Made by a program: the position numbers and the translations under genes. Of a stretch of 64,000 nt of DNA, positions 7,945 to 15,462 are shown piece after piece (position 1 is the stretch's first letter; each line of letters begins with the position of its first letter). This stretch comes from DATJLY01 sp035604615. GTDB lineage: Bacteria > Pseudomonadota > Alphaproteobacteria > ATCC43930 > CGMCC-115725. The notes beneath the pieces are model-generated. The model was not told where the DNA came from. It searched no databases and worked only from the letters and a program-made list of their open reading frames with translations. The stretch is taken from NCBI GenBank assembly GCA_035604615.1, contig DATNID010000026.1:124001-188000 (forward strand). The letters are read 5' to 3'.

Positions 7945-9510
7945 TCAGGTACGCTTGGCGGCGGTCTCGTGGGTCTTGCGCACCTTGTCGGTGGCAGCGT
8001 CGCGCTCCTCGAGCCGGATGCCGTAGCTCCATAGGGTCGAGAGATGCTCGAGCACGGCGCGCGCGCTGGTATCGTCGAGCTCGACGCCGTTATGGACCGC
8101 GTGCGACAGCACGAGGCAGCGGTCGCCGGCGAGGTCGACGTCGCGGATCTGGATGTCGGGCTCGTGGCGGGCGAGGTCGTAGTGGCGCGCGAGCGCGCGG
8201 CGGATCTCGCGGTAGCCGCGCTCGTCGTGGATCGCGTCGACCACCATCGCGTCGGCCTCGGCGTCGTCGAACACCTTGAACAGGCGGAACTCGCGCATCA
8301 GGCGCGGGCTCAGATACTGGAGCACGAAGCTCTCGTCGCGATAATTGGCCCAGGCATGCCGGAGCGTGCCGTAGGGATCGCCGTTGCCGGCGATCTCGGG
8401 GAACCACTCGCGGTCTTCGGGCTCGGGCTCGGTGCAGATGCGCTTGATGTCGCGCATCATGGCGAAGCCCAGCGCGTAGGGATTGATGCCGTTGTAGCGC
8501 GGATCGTCGAATTCGGGCTGGAAGATCACGCTGGTGTGCGAATGCATGATCTCCAAGAGCGCGCCGTCGCTGATTAGCCCCTTCTCGTGCAGGCGATGCA
8601 CGATGGTGTAATGGACGAAGGTGGCGCAGCCTTCGTTCATCAGCTTCGTCTGCTTCTGCGGATAGAAGTATTGCGAGATGTGGCGCGCGATGCGTAAGAG
8701 CTCGCGCTGCCAAGGCTTCAGCCGCGGCGCCTGCTTCTCCAGGAAATAGAGCAGATTCTCCTCGGGCAGGCCGAGCTTGCGGCGCATGTCCGCGCGCTCC
8801 TTCTCCTGCTCTTCGACCGTGACGGGCACGTTGCGGCCGGGCAGTAGGGCGGTGCGCCAGATGTCGTCGTAATTCTCCTCGAAGAAGCGCCGCCGATCCT
8901 CTTCGCGCTGCCGCTCCTCCTCGAGATTGAGCTTCGGCCGCCGCGCATAACGGTGCACGCCGTGGCTCATCAGCGCGTGCGCCGCATCGAGCACGCGCTC
9001 GACCGCCTCCACCCCGACCTGCTCCTCGGTATGGGTGACGTAGTCGCGCGCGAAGGCGAGATAGTCGAGGATGCCGGTCGCGTCGGTCCACTGGCGGAAC
9101 AAGTAGTTGTTCTTGAAGAAGTGGTTGTGGCCGTAGGCCGCGTGCGCGATGACGAGCGTTTGCATCGCCATGGAATTCTCTTCCATGATGTAGCTGATGC
9201 AGGGGCTCGAATTGATGACGATCTCGTAGGCTAGGCCCTGCAAGCCGCGGCGGTAGAGCGTCTCCTCGCGCGCGAAGCGCTTGCCGAAGCTCCAATGCCG
9301 GTACATGAGCGGCAGGCCGATCGAGGCATAGGCGTCGAGCATCTGCTCCGACGTGATCACCTCGATCTGGTTGGGATAGACGTCGAGCCCCAGCTCCTTG
9401 AACGCGATCTCCTCGATCGCGTCGTTGACGCGGCGGATCTTGTCGAAGTCCCATTCGGGTCCCTCGAACAGGAGCTCGGCGTCGGGCACGATGGAATTGG
9501 ACGACGCCAT
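7945..9510 (-). CDS. spoVR: SpoVR family protein (YcgB)
   Basis: A 521-residue cytoplasmic protein of the SpoVR/YcgB family, whose exact activity is unknown. It co-occurs with PrkA and the vWA protein YeaH in many proteobacteria, and in Bacillus it affects spore cortex formation. Recognisable segments are SIVPDAELLFEGPEWDF at the start, the central INSSPCISYIMEENS, GHNHFFKNNYLFRQW, and a C-terminal AHAWANYRDESFVLQYLSP-like stretch. The start at 9510 gives a family-typical length and sits 1 base after the yeaH stop, so the two are almost certainly translated from one mRNA. It is the last gene of the prkA-yeaH-spoVR operon. Confidence 0.93.
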   Translation of the reverse strand: MASSNSIVPDAELLFEGPEWDFDKIRRVNDAIEEIAFKELGLDVYPNQIEVITSEQMLDAYASIGLPLMYRHWSFGKRFAREETLYRRGLQGLAYEIVINSSPCISYIMEENSMAMQTLVIAHAAYGHNHFFKNNYLFRQWTDATGILDYLAFARDYVTHTEEQVGVEAVERVLDAAHALMSHGVHRYARRPKLNLEEERQREEDRRRFFEENYDDIWRTALLPGRNVPVTVEEQEKERADMRRKLGLPEENLLYFLEKQAPRLKPWQRELLRIARHISQYFYPQKQTKLMNEGCATFVHYTIVHRLHEKGLISDGALLEIMHSHTSVIFQPEFDDPRYNGINPYALGFAMMRDIKRICTEPEPEDREWFPEIAGNGDPYGTLRHAWANYRDESFVLQYLSPRLMREFRLFKVFDDAEADAMVVDAIHDERGYREIRRALARHYDLARHEPDIQIRDVDLAGDRCLVLSHAVHNGVELDDTSARAVLEHLSTLWSYGIRLEERDAATDKVRKTHETAAKRT

Positions 9511-9511
9511 G

Positions 9512-10804
9512 TCAGCCCTCGGCGCTATGCTTGGCGAAGAGCTCGTGGAACACCGGGAAGATCTGTGTCGGATCGGCCACGCGCCGCATCGCGAAGTTGA
9601 CGCTCTGCTCGGCGACTTGGGCGTAGGTGCGCCACAGATCGGTGGCGGGCGAGGGGAAGCCATGGCGCAGCGTCGCCTCGGCGCCCACCTCGATATAGGC
9701 GAAATATTGGGTGATCGGCAGGATCTCGTGGCCCAGGAGCTGGCTGCAGCGGTCGCTGTCCTCGGTGTAGTTGTCGCCATCCGAGGCTTGCGCCGCGTAG
9801 ATGTTCCAGTTGTCCGGGCTGTAGCGCTCGCGCACCACGCGCAGCATCTCCTCGAGCGCGGTCGAGACGATCGTGCCGCCCGTTTCGCGGCTGTGGAAGA
9901 ACGTGTCCTCGTCCACCTCCTGCGCGTTCGAGGTGTGGCGGATGAAGACCACGTTGACCTGCTTGTAGCGCCGCTCGAGGAAGACGTGGAGCAGCAGGAA
10001 GAACCGCTTGGCGAGGTCCTTCATCGCCTCGGTCATCGAGCCCGACACATCCATGAGGCAGAACATCACCGCCTGGGTGTTGGGCTTGGGCACGCGCTCA
10101 TAGCGGTTATAGCGCACATCCACCGGGTCGATATAGGCGACGCGGCGGGTGCGGCGCTGCGCCGCTTCGAGGTCGAGCTTGCCCTGGGCCGCGCTCTCGG
10201 CGTCGTCGGCGTCGAGTGCCGTTTGCACCTGGCGCTCGATCGCCTCGAGCTCCTCGGGCCGCGGCCGGTGGAGCGAGATGCGCCGCGCCAGGCTGTTGCG
10301 CATGGTGCGCACAAGGTTGAGGTTGGCGGGCGTGCCCTGGATGGAGAATCCGGCGCGCGTCAGTTGCGTCGCCTCGCTTTCCCGGAGACGCGTCTTGATC
10401 AGGTCGGGGAGTTCCAAATCCTCGAAGAACAGATCGAGGAATTCCTCCTTCGACAGCACGAATTCGAATGCATCCTGCTGGTCGCCGTCGTCGGGGCTGG
10501 CGTTGCCGCGACCGCTGCCGCCGCCGCCCTGCGGCCGCTCGATGCGGTCGCCGACCACGAATTTCTTGTTGCCGGAGACGACGTAGTCGCGCTGGCCGCC
10601 GCGGCTCGCCGACCGGAAAACGGGCTCGGTGATGCCGTGGGTAGGGATCGAGACCTTCTCGCCGCTCACGCCCTCGCCGAGCTTGCGGCGCTTCAGCGCA
10701 TCGGACAGGGCCTCGCGCACTTCGCCGCGCGCCCGGTCGATGAAGCGTTGCCGGTTGGTCAGGCTCTTGCCCTTGGGGTTGGGACGGCGGTCGATGATGT
10801 TCAT
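9512..10804 (-). CDS. yeaH: YeaH/YhbH family (DUF444) vWA protein
   Basis: A 430-residue cytoplasmic protein. The first 120 residues are basic and polar, with a Gly-rich patch (RPQGGGGSGRGN). The second half is a von Willebrand A-like domain with the metal-site motif LMDVSGSM (about residue 247), preceded by DPVDVRYNRY and followed by RRYKQVNVVFIRHT. YeaH is known as a partner of the PrkA kinase (YeaG) in starvation response in enterobacteria. The gene lies 27 bases downstream of prkA and 1 base upstream of spoVR on the same strand, the usual order of this module. Confidence 0.93.
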   Translation of the reverse strand: MNIIDRRPNPKGKSLTNRQRFIDRARGEVREALSDALKRRKLGEGVSGEKVSIPTHGITEPVFRSASRGGQRDYVVSGNKKFVVGDRIERPQGGGGSGRGNASPDDGDQQDAFEFVLSKEEFLDLFFEDLELPDLIKTRLRESEATQLTRAGFSIQGTPANLNLVRTMRNSLARRISLHRPRPEELEAIERQVQTALDADDAESAAQGKLDLEAAQRRTRRVAYIDPVDVRYNRYERVPKPNTQAVMFCLMDVSGSMTEAMKDLAKRFFLLLHVFLERRYKQVNVVFIRHTSNAQEVDEDTFFHSRETGGTIVSTALEEMLRVVRERYSPDNWNIYAAQASDGDNYTEDSDRCSQLLGHEILPITQYFAYIEVGAEATLRHGFPSPATDLWRTYAQVAEQSVNFAMRRVADPTQIFPVFHELFAKHSAEG

Positions 10805-10831
10805 CGGGCAAAAGCCTTCATAAGCCTCGCG

Positions 10832-12778
10832 TCAGCCGGACTTGTTGACCCGCATGTACCACTCGACGAGGCGGCGCACCTGGCGTGGAGTATAGCCGCG
10901 CGACACCATCCGCTCCAGGAAATCGGCGTGCTTCTTTTCGGTGTCGCTGTCCTTCTTGCTGCCGAAGCTGATGACCGGCAGCAGGTCCTCGACCTGCGAG
11001 AACATGCGCTTCTCGATCACCTCGCGCAGCTTCTCGTACGAGGTCCAGGCCGGGTTCTTGCCGCGGTTGGCGGCGCGCGCGCGGAGCGCGAACTTCACCA
11101 CCTCGTTGCGGAAGTCCTTGGGATTGGCGATGCCCGCGGGCTTCTCGATCTTCGACAGCTCCTGGTTCAGGAGCTCGCGGTCCATGAGCTGGCCGGTGTC
11201 CGGGTCCTTGTAGTCCTGATCCTCGATCCAGGCGTCGGCGTAAGCGACATAGCGGTCGAACAGGTTCTGGCCGTAATCGCCGTAGGATTCGAGATAGGCC
11301 TTCTGGATCTCGTTGCCAATGAACTCGGCGTAGCGCGGCGCCAGCTCGCCCTTGATGTAGCTCAAGAGCTTCTTTTCCGCGTCGTCGCCGAACTGCTCGC
11401 GGCGGATCGACTGCTCCAGTACGTACATGAGATGCACCGGATCGGCCGAGACCTCGTGCGTGTCGAAGTTGAACGTGCTCGACAGCACCTTGAAAGCGAA
11501 GCGGGTGGAGAGGCCGTTCATGCCCTCGTCGACGCCGGCCGCGTCGCGATATTCCTGCACCGTCTTGGCGCGCGGGTCGCTGTCCTTGAGGCTCTCGCCG
11601 TCATAAGCGCGCATCTTCGAGAACAGGCTCGAGTTCTCGTGCGGCTTCATGCGCGACAAGACGCAGAAGCGCGACAGCATCTCGAGCGTCGCCGGCGCGC
11701 AGGGCGAGGCGGACAGCTCGCTGCCCTGGAGCAGCTTCTCATAGATCTTCTGCTCCTCGAGCGCGCGCAAGCAGTACGGCACCTTGATGACGCAGATGCG
11801 GTCGATGAAAGCCTCGTTGTTGCGGTTGTTCTTGAACCCCGTCCATTCCGCCTCGTTCGAGTGCGCCAGGATGATGCCCTGGAACGGGATGGCGCCGATG
11901 TTCTCGGAGCCGATGTAGTTCCCTTCCTGCGTCGCGGTCAGGAGCGGGTGCAGCATCTTGATCGGCGCCTTGAACATCTCGACGAATTCGAGAATGCCCT
12001 GGGTGGTGCGGTTGAGGCCGCCCGAATAGGCATAGGCGTCGGCGTCCGCCTGGCTGAAGAACTCGAGCTTGCGGATGTCGACCTTGCCGACCAGCGAGGA
12101 GACGTCCTGGGTGTTCTCGTCGCCCGGCTCGGTCTTGGCGATGCAGATCTGGCGGATGCGCGAGGGATGGAGCCGCACCACCGTGAACTTGGAGATGTCG
12201 CCGCCGAACTCGTCGAGGCGCTTCATCGCCCATGGCGAGATGAGGCCGGTGAGGCGGCGCTTCGGAATCTTGTATTGCCGCTCGAGCTGGTCGCCCATGC
12301 GGATCGGATCGAACAGGCCGAGTGGGCTCTCGAACACCGGGCTCACTTCCTTCCCGGCCTTCAAGACGTAGATCGGCATCTTCTCCATGAGCAGCTTGAG
12401 GCGCTCGGCGAGCGACGACTTGCCGCCGCCCACGGGGCCAAGCAGGTAGAGCACCTGCTTGCGCTCCTCGAGGCCCTGCGCCGCGTGGCGGAAATAGCCC
12501 ACGATGCGCTCGATCGTCTCCTCCATGCCGTAGAAGTCGGCGAAGGTCGGAAAGACGCGCATGGTCCGGTTCATGAAGATGCGGCCGAGCCGCGTGTCGT
12601 GGCTGGTATCGACGATCTCCGGCTCGCCGATCGCCGCGAGCATCCGTTCGGACGCGCTGGCATAGGCCATCGGCTCGCGTGCGCAGCACTTGAGATAGTC
12701 CTCAAGGGACATTTCCGTCTCTTTCTGGCTGTCATACAGCTTCGAGAAGAGACCGAAGACGTTGTCTTGAGAGATCAT
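10832..12778 (-). CDS. prkA: PrkA serine protein kinase (YeaG)
   Basis: A 648-residue protein with an AAA+-like N-terminal domain and a C-terminal region related to eukaryotic-type kinases, as known for PrkA. The Walker A motif GPVGGGKSS is present near residue 115; the first residues (MISQDNVFGLFSKLYD) and the length match the family. The start at 12778 follows GAGGTGG by about 4 bases, and the alternative at 12829 adds 17 residues not typical of PrkA. It is the first gene of the prkA-yeaH-spoVR operon. Its upstream region carries a strong match to the alphaproteobacterial general stress promoter (12887-12912), so it is probably induced by stress through an EcfG-type sigma factor. Confidence 0.95.
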   Translation of the reverse strand: MISQDNVFGLFSKLYDSQKETEMSLEDYLKCCAREPMAYASASERMLAAIGEPEIVDTSHDTRLGRIFMNRTMRVFPTFADFYGMEETIERIVGYFRHAAQGLEERKQVLYLLGPVGGGKSSLAERLKLLMEKMPIYVLKAGKEVSPVFESPLGLFDPIRMGDQLERQYKIPKRRLTGLISPWAMKRLDEFGGDISKFTVVRLHPSRIRQICIAKTEPGDENTQDVSSLVGKVDIRKLEFFSQADADAYAYSGGLNRTTQGILEFVEMFKAPIKMLHPLLTATQEGNYIGSENIGAIPFQGIILAHSNEAEWTGFKNNRNNEAFIDRICVIKVPYCLRALEEQKIYEKLLQGSELSASPCAPATLEMLSRFCVLSRMKPHENSSLFSKMRAYDGESLKDSDPRAKTVQEYRDAAGVDEGMNGLSTRFAFKVLSSTFNFDTHEVSADPVHLMYVLEQSIRREQFGDDAEKKLLSYIKGELAPRYAEFIGNEIQKAYLESYGDYGQNLFDRYVAYADAWIEDQDYKDPDTGQLMDRELLNQELSKIEKPAGIANPKDFRNEVVKFALRARAANRGKNPAWTSYEKLREVIEKRMFSQVEDLLPVISFGSKKDSDTEKKHADFLERMVSRGYTPRQVRRLVEWYMRVNKSG

Positions 12779-12886
12779 GAGCCACCTCGATCCTGCGACT
12801 GCGGCCAGTTCAGGGCACTCGATCCGCACTCCAAAGATACAATCCCATCCCTAACCAACCATTAACCTTAAAGAAAGCGGACTGCC

Positions 12887-12912
12887 AACGTCGCTCAGGC
12901 GCCGCGAGTTCC
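12887..12912 (-). promoter_or_regulatory. EcfG-type general stress promoter of the prkA operon
   Basis: On the minus strand the sequence reads GGAAC, 17 bases, then CGTT, an exact match to the GGAAC-N16/17-CGTT consensus for EcfG (general stress) sigma factors in alphaproteobacteria. The -10 element ends at 12887, about 108 bases before the prkA ATG, so the leader would be roughly 100 nt. It is the only full match I noticed by eye in the intergenic regions. Confidence 0.7.
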
Positions 12913-13358
12913 ACTGCGTCGTACGATCGGCGTTAGTTTTCAGATAATTAGTGATTTCGGATGCGATCGCGTGATCCTGAATTTCACGGCGGAACGGTGC
13001 TTCTATGCCGCGCTTGCGTGGGTCGAGGCGTCGCCGTCCCGGCGGCTTCTGAGCAAACTCGCGACAGAATGACATTGCTACCAATCACATCTCCGCGAAC
13101 GTGACGCCAACCGTCACGCCACTGAATCGACGCCATTCCCGACAGCATCGCCGAAAATCACGGCGAAGTTAAGACCGGATTGCGTTGCCGCCACGGCAGC
13201 GACGATGCTAGCTCTTGATTCCGCGCCAACTTCCGTGCGAATCCGGCGATGCTCCCGCGACGGCTCCTTGATCGTTTCTGCGCCGGGTCTTGACCTATCC
13301 ACAGGGCCGGGACGTTGCAAGTCCCGCTGGCGCGGCGACTCGTCGTTGCAGTGCAATA
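12913..13358. other. Gene-free stretch between the prkA promoter and the aspartate dehydrogenase gene
   Basis: I see no convincing gene in these 446 bases. They contain one short perfect inverted repeat, CGTGACG at 13100-13106 and CGTCACG at 13112-13118 with a 5-base spacer, which could be an operator or a weak hairpin. The small open frames here have no ribosome site and no protein-like composition. Confidence 0.4.
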
Positions 13359-14186
13359 TCAACTCCCAACGCGCAACGGCGCCACCAGTCCCCTGAGACA
13401 GGCGACCGCGCTCAACGCCGTGATGCGTCCGGTACGCGGGTTCTCCGACGGGATGTTCTCGATCGTCATGCGGAAGCGCGCGCTGTCGGCCTCGACTTCG
13501 ATCGAATGGGTGTTGCGCTCGATGCCCGGGTCGGCCCAGATCTCGAGCCGCGTGCGGTCGGGCCCGATGCCGGCGAGGGCGAGCGCGGCCGCGACGTTGA
13601 CATTGGCGGGAAAGCCGCGCGCGCCGTCGCGGGCGCTGCCGTCGAAGACCTTGCGCGCCGTATTCAGCCCGACCAGCGAGATGCCGCGCTCCACGAGGTA
13701 GGGCGCGCCCTCGAGTCCCGCCGGCGGCTTGCGCGTGATCATGCGCACCGAGACGATTTCGCCTTCCGCGGCGGCGCGCACCGCGTCGAGGCCCAGCAGC
13801 GCGCCGGTCGGCACGATGATCCGCGCGCCCATCGCGGCCGCACGCTCGATGAGATCGGAATTTTCGAGCAGCGCGCCGGCGCTCAGCGCCACCAGGATGC
13901 GGCGCGCCGCGATCGCCGGTTCCGCCACGGCGCGGAACGCGGCGGCGGGGATCGCCTCGACCACGATGTCGGCGCGCTCGGCCAGTTCTGCGAGCGACAC
14001 CACCGGCGCGTCGATGCCGGCATCGGCGAGGCGCGCCACGGCGCGCGCGTGCTCGCGCGCGGCGACGGCGCCGAGCTCGAGGCCGGGTATTCCGGACTTC
14101 AGCCGCCGCGCCACTGCCATGCCGACGGCGCCAAGTCCCGCGAGCCCGACGGTTAGGCTCTTGCCATTGAAGGCCGGCATTGTCAC
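13359..14186 (-). CDS. nadX: L-aspartate dehydrogenase
   Basis: A 275-residue cytoplasmic oxidoreductase. The N-terminus has a Rossmann NAD(P) motif GLGAVGMAVARRL; later segments VEAIPAAAF, GALLGLDAVRAA, RMITRKPPAGLEG and FPANVNVAAALALAG match the aspartate dehydrogenase family, including the region around the catalytic histidine (NTHSIEVEADSA). The enzyme oxidises L-aspartate to iminoaspartate, feeding NAD synthesis, or works in reverse or in catabolism. No nadA or nadC partner lies beside it, so a link to NAD synthesis is not supported by context. The start could be 14186 or 14180 (a second Met two residues later). It is divergent from the phosphotransferase gene, with 75 bases between the starts. 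Confidence 0.85.
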   Translation of the reverse strand: MTMPAFNGKSLTVGLAGLGAVGMAVARRLKSGIPGLELGAVAAREHARAVARLADAGIDAPVVSLAELAERADIVVEAIPAAAFRAVAEPAIAARRILVALSAGALLENSDLIERAAAMGARIIVPTGALLGLDAVRAAAEGEIVSVRMITRKPPAGLEGAPYLVERGISLVGLNTARKVFDGSARDGARGFPANVNVAAALALAGIGPDRTRLEIWADPGIERNTHSIEVEADSARFRMTIENIPSENPRTGRITALSAVACLRGLVAPLRVGS

Positions 14187-14261
14187 CTTCCCACGTCACC
14201 GCACATAACCCTACCATCGCAGGGCGCGGCTCCCTTGGAAAGCCCGCCGAGGACCGCGAGG

Positions 14262-15326
14262 ATGAGCGCCTACGACGAATTCACCGGCACCATGCCGGTC
14301 CGCGAACAGCATCGCTTCGATCAAGCGCGACTCGCTTCGTGGCTCGAGAACAACGTCGAGGCCTGCCGCGGCCCGATCACGGTCGAGCAGTTCAAGGGCG
14401 GCCAGTCCAATCCCACCTTCCTTGTGACCGCGTCCGGCGGACGCCGCCTGGTGTGCCGCCGCAAGCCGCCCGGCAAGCTGCTGCCGTCGGCGCATGCGGT
14501 CGACCGCGAATTCCGCATCATCTCAGCATTGGCGCGCACCGACGTGCCGGTGGCGCGCGCGCATGCGCTGTGCATGGACGACACGGTGATCGGCACGGCG
14601 TTCTACGTCATGGACTATGTCGAGGGCCGCGTGTTCTGGGAGCCGACCTTGCCGGAGCTCGCGGCCGCTGAGCGTCATGCCGTCTATGACGCCTTGAACG
14701 ACGTCATCGCACGGCTGCATCGCGTCGACTACCAGGCGATCGGTCTCGGCGATTACGGCCGGCCGGGCAATTACGTGCGCCGCCAGATCGACCGCTGGTC
14801 CAAGCAATACCGCGCCTCCGAGACCGAGACGATCGCGGCGATGGACCGGCTCATCGCCTGGCTGCCCGATCACGTGCCCGAGGACGATGAGACCCGCATC
14901 GTCCACGGCGACTATCGCCTCGACAACGTGATCTTCCATCCGACCGAGCCGCGCATCGTCGCCGTGCTCGATTGGGAATTATCGACGCTCGGCAATCCGC
15001 TGAGCGATTTCGCCTATCACATGATGACGTGGCGGCTGGGATTGCCGGCCTATCGCGGGCTCGGCGGCCACGATCTTGCCGCGCTCGGCATTCCTTCCGA
15101 GGACGAATATCGCCGCCTTTATTGTGTGCGCACCGGACGGCGCGACATCGCGCATTGGGACTTCTACATGGCCTACAATATGTTCCGCCTCGCCGCGATC
15201 CTCCAGGGCATCATGGGCCGCGTGGTCGAGGGCACCGCCGCCAACGCGCGCGCGCGCGAAACCGGCGCCCGCGCCCGCGCGCTCGCCGAGGCCGGCTGGC
15301 GCCAGGTCGAGGCGCTCGGTTCGTGA
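14262..15326 (+). CDS. Phosphotransferase (APH/choline-kinase-like, ACAD10-type)
   Basis: A 354-residue cytoplasmic protein with a small-molecule kinase fold. VEQFKGGQSNPTFLV is the glycine-rich nucleotide loop, RRKPPGKLLPSAHAVDREF holds the probable ATP-binding Lys, IVHGDYRLDNVIF is the catalytic loop with its Asp, and VAVLDWELSTLGNPLSDFAY holds the metal-binding Asp. These features match the phosphotransferase family often linked to acyl-CoA dehydrogenases (the kinase part of ACAD10), whose proposed substrates are hydroxyacyl-CoAs. No acyl-CoA dehydrogenase gene lies nearby, so the substrate is unknown. The start at 14262 is preceded by GCGAGG; a Met nine residues upstream lacks a site. Confidence 0.85.
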   Translation: MSAYDEFTGTMPVREQHRFDQARLASWLENNVEACRGPITVEQFKGGQSNPTFLVTASGGRRLVCRRKPPGKLLPSAHAVDREFRIISALARTDVPVARAHALCMDDTVIGTAFYVMDYVEGRVFWEPTLPELAAAERHAVYDALNDVIARLHRVDYQAIGLGDYGRPGNYVRRQIDRWSKQYRASETETIAAMDRLIAWLPDHVPEDDETRIVHGDYRLDNVIFHPTEPRIVAVLDWELSTLGNPLSDFAYHMMTWRLGLPAYRGLGGHDLAALGIPSEDEYRRLYCVRTGRRDIAHWDFYMAYNMFRLAAILQGIMGRVVEGTAANARARETGARARALAEAGWRQVEALGS

Positions 15327-15462
15327 CCCCGGCATTGGTCTCGATCACGAGAGAATTTTTCATAGAGATCAACGCGATATTGGCACCACTCTGAATCTTT
15401 TCTCGGGCGCGGCGAGGATTTTGTAGGGATTTTATTAACCCTCCTTGGCTGAATATCCGCGC

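Noticed and set aside
9398..12865. An open frame of 1155 codons on the plus strand across spoVR, yeaH and prkA
   Set aside because: It is the mirror of three well-identified genes in high-GC DNA. The translation is an Ala/Leu/Arg/Val-rich shadow with no family likeness.
12851..13084. A 77-codon minus-strand ORF before prkA
   Set aside because: It contains the EcfG-type promoter, has no ribosome site and has an Arg-rich, unstructured product.
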